A stretch of 15,443 nucleotides of DNA, from contig JACDGR010000002.1 in NCBI GenBank assembly GCA_013821525.1, positions 27,155 through 42,597 on the forward strand. Reading direction: 5' to 3'. The notes beneath the pieces were generated by a model, which was not told the DNA's origin, did no database searches, and was given only the letters and a program-made list of their open reading frames with translations. Shown here piece by piece: positions 1 to 7,671 of this stretch. The translations under genes and the position numbers were made by a program. Source of the DNA: Actinomycetota bacterium. GTDB taxonomy: Bacteria > Actinomycetota > Thermoleophilia > Gaiellales > Gaiellaceae. The number at the start of each line of letters is the position of its first letter. The stretch's first letter is position 1.

Positions 1-20
1 CCCCGCCCCGGGGAGCGCTG

Positions 21-40
21 CAGACAGGGTTAGCTGTCCG
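21..40 (-). other. hairpin downstream of the last gene
   Basis: Fourteen bases after the hub/spike stop, the mRNA CGGACAG-CTAACC-CTGTCTG can form a seven-pair stem (one G-U) with a six-base loop. No U-tract follows, so it is not a standard intrinsic terminator; the sequence continues GC-rich to the edge. No gene is visible in positions 1-53. Confidence 0.3.
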
Positions 41-53
41 ACGTAAGAGACCG

Positions 54-1223
54 TCAAGCAACCCTCACTTTCGCGCTGCCGCTCGTGATGACGCCGACCG
101 CTTTGTTGAGCGTGAAGGTGAGCACTCCGGTTGCCGGGGAGCCGCCGATCGAACCGCTGAACACGGCCGGCGGTAGGAGTACTTCGACGGAATCGCCGTT
201 GCGTGCGGCATTGGGGCCCGTGTCGCCGCCGAGCGTGAGAGTCACCGGGACGAAGCCGACGCCATCATGGCCCGCAAACGCGCACAGATAGGGCTGCGTG
301 CGGTCGCCTTCGATGAAGCTCACCAGACACTCAGATCCGGGCGTGAGCACGGCGTGAACGCCGGCGATGCCCGGCCACACCGAGACGGGCAAGAGATCCG
401 GCAGCCCTGCAGCCCGGCGCACGGCCTGCAGCTCCACCCGGTCGGCCACCATGCGAACCACACGGTAGCGATAGGCGCCGAAGAGCCGCTGATCCGTCGA
501 CCGCTGCGCGATGGTCTTCAGCAGCCCCGCTAGCTGGCCGTATCCCGTCTCGCTGCCGCCGCACCACGCCAGCACACGCAGCTCGCCGGCCGTGACTACG
601 ATCTCGAGCTGTCGGACCGTCACGGGGCGGTCGAGGCGCTCCGTGAGCACCGAGCCGATCTGAATCTCCGCGGGATCGTCCATGCCGAGCGTGACGATCT
701 GATCGCGCGGGTCATAGGCGAGCACCTGATACGCCCCGGCATCGAGCGGCACGGCCGGCCGTGGCCCCACGTTCGTGACGCCGGCATAGTCGACCCACCA
801 CGCCGCGCCGCCGGCGGCGACTTCGAGAGCGCGCGAGCCGGGCCCTGCGTCGCGCACGAACGCACGGCCCACTCGCTCCGACGTGGGCACGAAGTCGCCG
901 ATCGTCTCGCCCGCTGCTCGAGCGGCATCCTGCGCGATGGTGAGCGCCTTGATCCCGGCATCGTTCGCGTAGGACTTGCCGCCGAGCGTGGTACCCCATC
1001 CGCCCGCGCCGCCGACGATCCGCGCCTTCGTCTGCGCGCCGAAGGTGCCGCTCGAGACGGTTCCGAAGGCGACGAGCGACCCGATCACGAGCTTGACGCG
1101 GCCTGATACCGAGGGCTCGGCCTCGAAATCCACGTCCGCTATCCACGGCCCGTTGTTCGACACCGTCAGATTGACCGCCGTGAGGCGCTCGCCGTTGCAG
1201 CTTACGAAAAGCTCGTCGCTCAT
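54..1223 (-). CDS. baseplate hub/spike-like protein
   Basis: This 389-residue protein is the last complete gene before the left edge. The open frame extends upstream to 1316, but the ATG at 1223 shares ATGA with the stop of the preceding gene and the upstream extension is low-complexity and Arg/Trp rich, so I start it at 1223. The N-terminal half is beta-rich and glycine-rich. Near residues 280-315 a stretch (SVWPGIAGVHAVLTPGSECL followed by VSFIEGDRTQPYLCAF) looks like the OB-fold of gpV/gp5/gp45 spike proteins, where a hydrophobic strand, an acidic residue, GD and a late proline are typical. The C-terminal 70 residues are again beta-rich. Its place after the tape measure and an adaptor gene fits the central hub and/or spike under the tail tube. 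I infer a hub-spike protein from the motif and position; a homology search could instead place it with another baseplate component. Confidence 0.6.
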   Translation of the reverse strand: MSDELFVSCNGERLTAVNLTVSNNGPWIADVDFEAEPSVSGRVKLVIGSLVAFGTVSSGTFGAQTKARIVGGAGGWGTTLGGKSYANDAGIKALTIAQDAARAAGETIGDFVPTSERVGRAFVRDAGPGSRALEVAAGGAAWWVDYAGVTNVGPRPAVPLDAGAYQVLAYDPRDQIVTLGMDDPAEIQIGSVLTERLDRPVTVRQLEIVVTAGELRVLAWCGGSETGYGQLAGLLKTIAQRSTDQRLFGAYRYRVVRMVADRVELQAVRRAAGLPDLLPVSVWPGIAGVHAVLTPGSECLVSFIEGDRTQPYLCAFAGHDGVGFVPVTLTLGGDTGPNAARNGDSVEVLLPPAVFSGSIGGSPATGVLTFTLNKAVGVITSGSAKVRVA

Positions 1224-1789
1224 GGCGCCACCGGAAGCGGAGGCGGCCCGCTGCTCTGCCCACCATCGGCGACGCTTTGCAGTTGGCTCGCCAACTTGCT
1301 GACCCGGCCCTCCCATTCGTCGACGGGCTCAGGCGCCGCCGCGGCTTCCGGCGTCGCGAGAGACACTTTCGGCTGTCTCCACTCGAGAAACTTGATCTCG
1401 ACTGTCCACTCGCCGTCGCCGGTCTGCTCGGGCTGCATGAGCTCGGTCACCGCGACCGACTTAATATCGAGCTCTTCCAAAAGCGGGTGCAAAATGTCCA
1501 TGACACCGGAGTCGCGGCCCTTGCCCGTGCGCCGCTTCGGCACCGCTTCGACGAGCGGCTTCCACGTAAACCAGTCGGCCCAGTCCTGCGCGCTGTACAG
1601 ACGCAGGCGCACGGAAAACTTCGCGAGGCCGCGGCCCTTGAACACGCTGAACGCGCCCGAGATGCCGATCCCCTGCCGCTCGTCCCAGTTTCGGATCGAG
1701 CTCGCGCCGACCACGTCCGCGAGGCCGGGCGACTTTTGGCCCGCTAGCGTGATGTAGTCCTTCGGCTCGTCGATCGGATTCCAGCTCAT
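1220..1789 (-). CDS. tail/baseplate adaptor candidate downstream of tape measure
   Basis: This gene encodes a 189-residue protein with ATGA overlaps at both ends (tape measure upstream, hub/spike downstream), so it is probably translationally coupled to both. The first 130 residues are a compact beta-rich domain with aromatic and acidic clusters (DWADWFTWKPLVE). The tail from about residue 140 is Ala/Pro/Glu-rich, then a short helical stretch, then a proline-rich end. I do not recognise a named family with certainty. In contractile phages the gene in this slot usually makes a small protein joining the tape measure or tube to the hub (T4 gp53/gp54 or Mu gp43-44 region). The role is inferred from position only. 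Confidence 0.5.
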   Translation of the reverse strand: MSWNPIDEPKDYITLAGQKSPGLADVVGASSIRNWDERQGIGISGAFSVFKGRGLAKFSVRLRLYSAQDWADWFTWKPLVEAVPKRRTGKGRDSGVMDILHPLLEELDIKSVAVTELMQPEQTGDGEWTVEIKFLEWRQPKVSLATPEAAAAPEPVDEWEGRVSKLASQLQSVADGGQSSGPPPLPVAP

Positions 1790-3612
1790 ACGGGCACGCC
1801 GCCGCCGAGCTCGGTCACCACGTTCTGAAGCATCGTGGTCAGCTGTGTTTTCAGGTCCGCGACCATGTCCGCCGGCTTGTCGGTTTGGGAATGAATCACC
1901 AGATCACCGAAATGGATGGTCACGGGCGCTCGAGCGGACGCGGGGGCCGCGCTCGGTGCCTTGCCGGCCTTTTCCGAGACCTTGATCCGTGGCACGTCGA
2001 CGATATTCGCGGCCGCGTGCCTTGCGGCCGGCGTTCCGCGCTCGATGCCGCTCTGCACGCCGGCCGGCAGGGCCAGGCCGAGCTTCGCGAACGCTTTGGA
2101 CGGGCTCGCGATGCCGAGCCGCTCGCGGAATGCTGACCACGCTTGCGTCCCGAGACCGCGCACGGCCTCGATCACCGCGCCGGCGCCGTTCTTGATGCCG
2201 TTGACCAGGCCGTTTGTGAGCGCCGCGCCGAGCTCGGACCAGTCGATCTTAGAGATCTCATCGTAAGCCATCGCGAACGCGTAGCCGAGCCCCGAGATCG
2301 CGTAGCCAGCCATGATCAGCGGCGCGAGCAACTCGGTGATCGCAATGACGATGCTCCCGAGCACGACCACGAAGGTTGCCGCCGCCGCCGCGCCGAGTTT
2401 TAGGGCGATGGTGGCCAGATCGATGCCTTTGAGAAGCTCCGGACTCCCGAACGCCTTCAAGAACGCGTTGCGCACCGTGTAAAAGGCGATGCCGACGAGC
2501 AGCGCGCCGATCACGAGGCCTTGAAAGAACCGCTTCACGATCGGGGCGGCCTTGACGGCGACGTCGATCAGCGGCTGCAGTAGATGCGTCATAAGCGCTT
2601 TGAGTGCCTGGCCGCTCTTGGTGTTCTGACTGAACAGCTGCGTGATCGAGTTGAGCCCTTTGAGCAGCGGTTCGATCCCGAGGTTCGCGAATAGCGCATC
2701 GAAGCTCTCGTGCAGTTTCTGTGACTGCACGTTCAGATCGAGCATGGCTTTCTGCGCGAGCCCGCCGAGTCGTGCCTTCACGTTGTCGGCGAGCTTTTTC
2801 ACGCTGCCGCCGGCGAGCGCCGCGCCCGCTGCCCACTGCCCGAACGCCTGCGCGGCCGCGTCGCCCTGCGTGACCTGTTTGATGGCCATCGCCTCGAGCG
2901 TCTGTTTCAGGTTGTCGCCGCGCAGGCCCATTTTGTAGAGCTCGCCATTGTATTCGGCGAGCTTGTCGCGCCCCGCCGCCGAGCCCGCGGCCACTGAGTC
3001 GAGATTGTTTTGCATCTCTTTCGCGTTGCCCGCTGCGAAGCCGAAAAAGCTGCGCATCTTTGTCAGGCCATCGAGCCGCAGAAGCTCTGACCGCCGTGCG
3101 TTGGCCTGCGCGACGCCATATTTCAGCAACGCCGACGTCGCGGCGACAGCAGACGCGGCAAGCGCGATCAGCGCGGCGGCAACGGCGGCGACGAGGACGA
3201 TGCCGCCGCCGCCGACGATTGCGGCCTTGATGCCGTCGAGCCTGCCGATCATGTCGGCGAGTGGTCCGCTTGCGTGCTTCGACTGCTCGGCGAGCTCTGC
3301 GAAGGAGCTGATCACCGGCCTACTGCGCTTGCCGATGGCATCGAGCGAGCCGCCGAGGTCGATGTACGCCGACTGTGCCGACGCGATCGCGTTTCTTTTG
3401 GCTTTGATCTGCGCTTCTAGCGCCTTGAACTGCGCGATGTTCACGGACGCGCCGCCCTGAATATTTTTCATCGCGCGTTGCAGACTCGCTAGCGATTTGC
3501 TGTCGCCCTCGATCGACACCTTTAGCTTCTGCAGCGCTTTGGCCGCAGACTCAGCAGCGCCGCTCGTGCCGTCTTTGAGGTCGATTGCTAGCGTTGCCTG
3601 CAGGTCGGCCAT
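1786..3612 (-). CDS. tail tape measure protein
   Basis: This 608-residue protein sets tail length and is probably delivered with DNA during infection. The first 100 residues are helical and Ala/Lys/Gln-rich, consistent with a coiled coil. Hydrophobic segments lie at about residues 132-162, 364-382 and 407-446, the membrane-prone blocks usual in tape measures. Near residues 498-525 is the signature ERLGIASPSKAFAKLG followed by a GVQSGIERG-like segment, widespread in phage tape measures. It lies directly after the frameshifted chaperone, its usual place. GGAG lies 9 bases upstream of the ATG and overlaps the end of the frameshift extension. The end overlaps the next gene by ATGA. At roughly 1.5 angstrom per residue it would predict a tail of about 90 nm, short for a myovirus. 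Confidence 0.88.
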   Translation of the reverse strand: MADLQATLAIDLKDGTSGAAESAAKALQKLKVSIEGDSKSLASLQRAMKNIQGGASVNIAQFKALEAQIKAKRNAIASAQSAYIDLGGSLDAIGKRSRPVISSFAELAEQSKHASGPLADMIGRLDGIKAAIVGGGGIVLVAAVAAALIALAASAVAATSALLKYGVAQANARRSELLRLDGLTKMRSFFGFAAGNAKEMQNNLDSVAAGSAAGRDKLAEYNGELYKMGLRGDNLKQTLEAMAIKQVTQGDAAAQAFGQWAAGAALAGGSVKKLADNVKARLGGLAQKAMLDLNVQSQKLHESFDALFANLGIEPLLKGLNSITQLFSQNTKSGQALKALMTHLLQPLIDVAVKAAPIVKRFFQGLVIGALLVGIAFYTVRNAFLKAFGSPELLKGIDLATIALKLGAAAAATFVVVLGSIVIAITELLAPLIMAGYAISGLGYAFAMAYDEISKIDWSELGAALTNGLVNGIKNGAGAVIEAVRGLGTQAWSAFRERLGIASPSKAFAKLGLALPAGVQSGIERGTPAARHAAANIVDVPRIKVSEKAGKAPSAAPASARAPVTIHFGDLVIHSQTDKPADMVADLKTQLTTMLQNVVTELGGGVPV

Positions 3613-3618
3613 GGGGAA

Positions 3619-4286
3619 TCACTCCGAAGATGTAAGTGCGTAGCGAATGCGCCGAAGCTCGATAAGCCCCTCGGCCAGGAGCAGCGCGCCGGCGTGCGCG
3701 CGTACATAGCTTCTACCGTCGGTCTTTGGTTCCGTGCCGAGAGCTGCGAGCAGACAGTCACCGGCGAGCCACAGATCACCGCGTGCCAGCTTCCGCAGCT
3801 CTAGGATTTTCCCACGGCCTCCTTTGCTCTCGCGCCGCACAGGTACGTGGCGGCGTCGAAGGCCTGCGTCAGGGTGGCTGGCTGGGATTCGACGTACGCG
3901 TCGAAGGTGGACTTGTCAGGGTGCACCACGTACGGCCGCACGAACGCTTCGGCCGCTTTCGAGTCGTATTCGCCTTTGTCCTGCAGTCGGCGGTAATGCA
4001 TGTGGTTCGGCTTTTTCACGATCACGACGCCTTCGGTCGTGTAGATCGCGGCGATGGCCTCGCCGAGCTTGCCGTGCTCGACGACGGCCTTTTCTACGGC
4101 GGTCTCGTCGAGCAGCGCGCGACGCTCTCTCGCGAGCTCGTCCGCGAGCGACGACGCGGCCTCGCGCTTCTCGCGTGCGTCCCGAAGTTTTGCGCGCTCC
4201 GCTTTGATGCGTGCGAGCTCTTGCTGCGCGTGCTCGTCGGCAACCGAGCCGGACGCGCTGATCGGGTTGTGCCCTTCGCTGTTCAT
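3619..4286 (-). CDS. tail assembly chaperone, -1 frameshift fusion product
   Basis: Reading frame 0 from 4286 to the AAA codon at 3809-3807, slipping back one base, then continuing from 3807 to the TGA at 3621-3619 gives a 222-residue fusion: 160 residues of the short chaperone plus 62 from the -1 frame. The -1 frame has no good start of its own (its first ATG lies within the short gene), so it makes sense only as an extension. The extension is helical and Leu/Arg-rich, beginning ILELRKLARGDLWLAG. This matches the lambda G/GT arrangement, where the rare fusion binds both tape measure and tube. It ends seven bases before the tape measure ATG. The segment from 3807 to 3619 is outside frame 0. 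Confidence 0.82.
3740..3802 (-). promoter_or_regulatory. stem-loop downstream of slippery site (candidate frameshift stimulator)
   Basis: The mRNA segment AGAGCTGCG (3802-3794) begins four bases after the slippery heptamer and is perfectly complementary to CGCAGCTCT (3748-3740), a 9-base-pair stem around a 45-base loop that could fold further. This distance is typical of structures that stimulate -1 frameshifting. The pairing is seen directly; the function is inferred. Confidence 0.55.
3801..4286 (-). CDS. tail assembly chaperone, short form
   Basis: This is the 161-residue frame-0 product that ends at TAG (3803-3801). Its ATG overlaps the stop of the tail tube gene as ATGA. Residues 20-60 are strongly helical and charged (Ala, Glu, Arg, Lys), and the C-terminal half is a mixed globular region. 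Location between the tube and tape measure genes and a slippery heptamer four bases before the stop triplet identify it as the abundant short chaperone, equivalent in role to lambda gpG or P2 gpE. The sequence itself is not diagnostic of one family, so the call rests on synteny and the recoding signal. Confidence 0.82.
   Translation of the reverse strand: MNSEGHNPISASGSVADEHAQQELARIKAERAKLRDAREKREAASSLADELARERRALLDETAVEKAVVEHGKLGEAIAAIYTTEGVVIVKKPNHMHYRRLQDKGEYDSKAAEAFVRPYVVHPDKSTFDAYVESQPATLTQAFDAATYLCGARAKEAVGKS
3807..3813 (-). promoter_or_regulatory. -1 ribosomal slippery heptamer G GGA AAA
   Basis: On the minus strand the frame-0 codons GTG GGA AAA TCC TAG contain G GGA AAA in exactly the X XXY YYZ phase needed for simultaneous -1 slippage. 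It is one base different from lambda's GGGAAAG. It sits just before the short chaperone stop, and the -1 frame is open from here to 3619. Confidence 0.85.
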
Positions 4287-4765
4287 ACGGGCGCGCCCTG
4301 CGTGCTGTCGAAGAGCGTGAGGCCGTTCCGACGGATGACCATCGGATCAAACTCGAGGTTCTCTTTCAGCGGGTCGGGGCTCTCTTCGTCGCCGCTCTCG
4401 TTCGATGCGAACACGCAGCGATCGATGTCGACGGTGATCGGGTCGCCGCCAAATTCGATGTATTGGATCACAAGCTGAAACTCGACGTTGCCGTAACTGA
4501 TCCCGTCCGGTGCGAGTCTCGCGAGTGCAGCGCGCAAGAGCTGCGCGCTGTTGCGCCACATAGTGACCTTGACGTTGTCGGGCGTGTACTTGCCGGCCGA
4601 TCGACCGTAAGGCGCGTGGTGGCGGCCCTGGCCGTAGCCCTTCACGCGCTCGCGCTTGTCGGAGTACCCGACCGAGGTGATGCCCGTGTATACCTCGCCG
4701 CCAACCTTCAGTTTGATCGATGACCAGCTGTATAGATTGCCGTTGATTCTGACTTGGTCGCCCAT
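4283..4765 (-). CDS. tail tube protein
   Basis: The gene encodes a 160-residue protein with the beginning MGDQVRINGNLYSWSSIKLK, a beta-rich start typical of contractile-tail tube subunits (Mu gpM and P2 FII type). The central region has a GYSDKRERVKGYGQGR segment, then a helix containing RAALARLAP and a strand-rich second half. It starts three bases after the sheath stop (TAAGTCATG) with a run of G residues upstream as ribosome binding site. Sheath, tube, frameshifted chaperone and tape measure in this order is the normal myovirus arrangement, which supports the assignment. It should form the inner tube through which DNA passes. Confidence 0.8.
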   Translation of the reverse strand: MGDQVRINGNLYSWSSIKLKVGGEVYTGITSVGYSDKRERVKGYGQGRHHAPYGRSAGKYTPDNVKVTMWRNSAQLLRAALARLAPDGISYGNVEFQLVIQYIEFGGDPITVDIDRCVFASNESGDEESPDPLKENLEFDPMVIRRNGLTLFDSTQGAPV

Positions 4766-4768
4766 GAC

Positions 4769-6217
4769 TTACGCCCCCAAGATCTGAGCCGCGGGGTTCG
4801 TGTAGCCCACGGTCACGTTGATGGTTTCGGCGTACGCGAGCGGCACGATCCGCGCGTCACCGGTGAGCGTCTTCGAACTCAGCAGGTTATCCGTCCGGCT
4901 CAGGACGAAGTTGATCGAGCTGGCCATGGGCACGGCGAGCAGCGCGCTTCGGAGCGCGGACTTTGCGCCGGCCTCGATCTCGAGCGCCTCCGACTCGAGA
5001 ATGAAGCCGGTCAGCGCACTAACGAGGATCGGCTTGTTTAGCCGAAGCTGCAGGTAGTTCTGCACGACCGCTTCGGCGATGTTGATCACGCGCCGATACG
5101 GGAAGATCGAAAAGTCCGATCCCGGATTGGAGAACACGAGCGGGCGATTGACGTACGCGCCGCCGCGTCCCTCCCACGTGCGCAACACGCAGAAACGCGC
5201 GTCGTCGAGGCCGGGCGAAACGCTCTCGTCGTGCTCGTCGGGATTGCCGTTTGCGTCGCGAATGGTGACGCCGATCAGCGGGCCGCGGTTGACGTCGGCG
5301 ATGTTGATCTCCGCGCTCACCAACGCCGTGACGGCCGCGACAGAGAAGGCGATTGGACGCTTGTATTTTCGACCGCTCACGCTCGAGGTGATCTTTGCAG
5401 CACCCGCGCATAGCGAGCCGCTCACCGTCGCGCGGCTGCCGAAGATGGTGACCAATGCGGCCGCGTACGTGGCCTCGCTTTCCGCGACGAGCGGCACGCG
5501 CGTATTACCGATCCATGCGCGAAACTTTCCGCGAGCGCGTAGGGACGCGATCTTGGTCTCGATCAGGTCGAAGGCCGCCCCGTCGATGGGGCCGACCGGG
5601 TAGACGAGCTCCCAGCTGACCGCGCTATTTCCGAGCGCGTCGAGCGCGAGCCCGAGGTCCGTCGCGTTCCACTGGGGCGCCGTGGTGCGCGTCTTTGCAA
5701 CGTCGCCGGCAATGAGCGTCCCGGCCGCGAAGGCGAACGCCAGCGAGCCCGCACCGGGCACGGCGAAGCTCGTAGCCGTGCCGAGCGCCGTCGGCGGCGA
5801 GAGCGTGCGGCCGCCGTCGAGCGACCACTGCAGGATGATGCCGGCCGTGCCGATCGTGCCGCCTGTGAGCACCTTGACCTGCGCTTCGTAATCGTCGATT
5901 GGCACGCCGGTCAGCGTGGCCACGCTCGTGCCGAGCACGCCGGTCACGTCGATGGTGCCGGGCGTGCCCGCGACCGTCTGCGCTGTGCGCGTGACGCAGA
6001 CCGGCTTGCCGTAGAGCTCGAGCTCGTGACACGCAGCTTCGACGAGCGGCCCCCCTCCGAAGTTACTGATCACGTCCTTCGGTCGGCCGAAGGTCGATGG
6101 AAGGTTGAAGGGCCCCGACGAGCTCGCGCCGACGACGCAGTAGATCTTGCCCGAGCTTGCCGGCAAGACGCCTAACGCGCCGTCAAGCTCCGTCATGTTC
6201 ACACTAGGTTGACTCAT
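4769..6217 (-). CDS. tail sheath protein, DUF2586-like
   Basis: This 482-residue protein should form the contractile outer sheath. The start has an ATG with GAGGGGAG just upstream, 15 bases after the terminator stop. The N-terminus contains VVGASSSGPFNLP, the usual first strand-turn of sheath proteins. Residues of about 105-175 form a beta module with ILQWSLDGGRT and an AAGTLIAGD ending, which I recognise as a module seen in phage sheaths and other virion proteins. The C-terminal half has FPYRRVINIAEAVVQNYLQ followed by helices and strands, the conserved sheath core that handles the inter-subunit mesh. Length and order agree with DUF2586-type sheaths of Mu-like and other transposable or temperate phages. 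Confidence 0.87.
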   Translation of the reverse strand: MSQPSVNMTELDGALGVLPASSGKIYCVVGASSSGPFNLPSTFGRPKDVISNFGGGPLVEAACHELELYGKPVCVTRTAQTVAGTPGTIDVTGVLGTSVATLTGVPIDDYEAQVKVLTGGTIGTAGIILQWSLDGGRTLSPPTALGTATSFAVPGAGSLAFAFAAGTLIAGDVAKTRTTAPQWNATDLGLALDALGNSAVSWELVYPVGPIDGAAFDLIETKIASLRARGKFRAWIGNTRVPLVAESEATYAAALVTIFGSRATVSGSLCAGAAKITSSVSGRKYKRPIAFSVAAVTALVSAEINIADVNRGPLIGVTIRDANGNPDEHDESVSPGLDDARFCVLRTWEGRGGAYVNRPLVFSNPGSDFSIFPYRRVINIAEAVVQNYLQLRLNKPILVSALTGFILESEALEIEAGAKSALRSALLAVPMASSINFVLSRTDNLLSSKTLTGDARIVPLAYAETINVTVGYTNPAAQILGA

Positions 6218-6232
6218 ACGCTCCCCTCGCTG

Positions 6233-6781
6233 TTAGGCGGGTGTAACCACGATCGTTTCTGTGACGTCCGTTAGATCCACGGTGATGCCGCTCGACATTT
6301 GAGCGGGCGCCACGAAGGCAAAGGTCAGATCCGGGATCACGGCCTGCACGCCGATCACCGCGCGAATCCCCGCGCCATATCGAAACTGATTCTTTTCGAC
6401 CATCCACTCGACGCCGAGAAGCGTGTACGTGCCGAACGCCGCGAGGTGCACGGCGCGCATCCACGCGCAAAACAGCTCGCGGGCGGCCTGATACTGCGCT
6501 CGCTCGTCGTGCAGAGTGGTCGTGTCGCTGGCCTCGATCTCGCACGTCACGAGCTCGAGCATGTTAAGTAAGGGTCGCGGATTGCCGCCCGGCGAGCGCG
6601 GCGGAAGCATGTCGCCGAGCTTTCCGCGCGGATCGCCCGGTATCCACACAATGCGGCGCGTGCCGCCCGACTGTTTGGCAGACTCTTGCCAGCCGAAATA
6701 GTTCGGGCAGTCGGTGAGCTCGGTACTGAAGCGCTGCACGACGTTGTCGAACAGCGTCGGCACGGACAGGATGATCGCCAC
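6233..6781 (-). CDS. tail terminator protein
   Basis: This 182-residue protein starts at a GTG (6781-6779) that shares one base with the TAG of the preceding gene, with a run of G residues just upstream. It has an N-terminal helix, a segment RRIVWIPGDPRGKLG, then an alternating strand, helix and strand pattern including MLELVTCEIEASD and RAQYQAARELFCAWMRAVHL. This pattern and the placement between a tail-completion gene and the sheath match ring-forming terminators that cap the tube and sheath (Mu gp37 or P2 gpR type). The C-terminal strands FAFVAP and TVDLTDVTETIVV fit that fold. I saw no internal break. Confidence 0.65.
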   Translation of the reverse strand: MAIILSVPTLFDNVVQRFSTELTDCPNYFGWQESAKQSGGTRRIVWIPGDPRGKLGDMLPPRSPGGNPRPLLNMLELVTCEIEASDTTTLHDERAQYQAARELFCAWMRAVHLAAFGTYTLLGVEWMVEKNQFRYGAGIRAVIGVQAVIPDLTFAFVAPAQMSSGITVDLTDVTETIVVTPA

Positions 6782-7176
6782 TAGACGCCCCCCGCCATGA
6801 CGAAGTGAAAGTGATCGGCGATCGCCTTAATGCAGTCTTCGGCCATGGCCCGGGGAATGCGGTCGACAGGGATGATCCGCCGAACCACGCCGCCGCGAGC
6901 GAGGCCGAGATGGTGACGAGCTTCCACGCCACTGAGTCGCACGAACACGCGTGTCCCGATCGGAGCCACGGCGACCGCCTTCGCGGCATACTGCAGCGCC
7001 GTACCACCACCCTTGCGCGGTGCCCACGCCTTGCCATCCGGATCGGTACCGGACGCGATCGACTTCTGCAGGGATGCGCGAACCGCGTCCGCGACGTCAG
7101 GAGCTGCCGTTTCCGCCAGATACCCGAGCCGTCGAATGCGGTCGATCATCTCTTGCAGTTGAGCCGAGCCATCCAT
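6781..7176 (-). CDS. phage virion morphogenesis / tail completion protein (Mu gpG-like)
   Basis: The frame is open to 7284, but the upstream 36 residues overlap the preceding gene and are Arg-rich, whereas the ATG at 7176 follows a G-rich ribosome binding site and gives a normal 131-residue protein starting MDGSAQLQEM. The feature I recognise is ASGTDPDGKAWAPRKGGG (residues about 41-58), the conserved DPdG-x-W element of the Mu gpG / P2 gpS virion morphogenesis family. After it comes a short strand RVFVRLSG and a histidine-containing turn, then a C-terminal helix. It should help join head and tail. Its stop overlaps the next gene's GTG. Confidence 0.7.
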   Translation of the reverse strand: MDGSAQLQEMIDRIRRLGYLAETAAPDVADAVRASLQKSIASGTDPDGKAWAPRKGGGTALQYAAKAVAVAPIGTRVFVRLSGVEARHHLGLARGGVVRRIIPVDRIPRAMAEDCIKAIADHFHFVMAGGV

Positions 7177-7180
7177 GAGG

Positions 7181-7666
7181 TCAGCTCCCCCCCCGGCGAT
7201 ACTGATCCTCGTTCCGGCCCGTCTCGCGCTGCATGTCCCCCGCCACGTACGGCGACGCTTCGGAGTACACGCGCGGCCCGCCATACACGACGGCGGAGCC
7301 GTTCTGAGTGTCGGAGAGCTGCAGATCGATTAGTCCGATCTGAGCGTCTGCCGCTTCCTTCACCTCGGTGGTCGCGTCGTTCGCTTGCTGTGTGACCACA
7401 GCTTGCTGCTCGTCGCTCGGCCGGATGCCGCGGTGGAGGTAGCAATCCTGCGTGACGATGCGCGTGAGCCATCGGCGCACGGCCTCGGGATACGGCGGCC
7501 CACGAAACGGCACGTTATACCGCTTCGAGAGCCGCATATCTAACCACCGCGAAGTCTGCTCGAGCTGCGTGCCGATCCATCCCGGCTGCTGACTCTCGAG
7601 CGCGTCGATATGCGCGTTTGGCATGATCGACCGATCTCGAAACTCGGCTAGGGACAGATACGACAT
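7181..7666 (-). CDS. gp36-like head completion / neck protein (DUF1320 type)
   Basis: The product is 161 residues. It begins MSYLSLAEFRDRSIMP, an opening often seen in head-tail connector proteins that form a ring below the portal, followed by helices with WLDMRLSKRYNVPF and EAVRRWLTRIVTQDCYL, which are the helix-strand elements of Mu gp36 / DUF1320 adaptors. The C-terminal 60 residues are polar and probably flexible. AAGGA lies nine bases upstream of the ATG. Position between the capsid and the tail-completion genes agrees. I infer a connector role; the exact ring cannot be assigned from sequence. Confidence 0.65.
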   Translation of the reverse strand: MSYLSLAEFRDRSIMPNAHIDALESQQPGWIGTQLEQTSRWLDMRLSKRYNVPFRGPPYPEAVRRWLTRIVTQDCYLHRGIRPSDEQQAVVTQQANDATTEVKEAADAQIGLIDLQLSDTQNGSAVVYGGPRVYSEASPYVAGDMQRETGRNEDQYRRGGS

Positions 7667-7671
7667 GCGGC

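Noticed and set aside
1..53. Intrinsic terminator at the left edge
   Set aside because: A hairpin exists but no U-run follows it, so I list it only as a hairpin.
1224..1316. N-terminal extension of the hub/spike gene to 1316
   Set aside because: It overlaps the preceding gene by about 95 bases; the ATG at 1223 with an ATGA junction is the better start.
3726..4478. 250-codon plus-strand open frame opposite the tail chaperone and tube genes
   Set aside because: It is a shadow of supported minus-strand genes; composition is Arg/Val-rich with no recognised motif.
7177..7284. N-terminal extension of the tail completion gene to 7284
   Set aside because: It overlaps the gp36-like gene and is Arg-rich; the ATG at 7176 has a suitable ribosome binding site.
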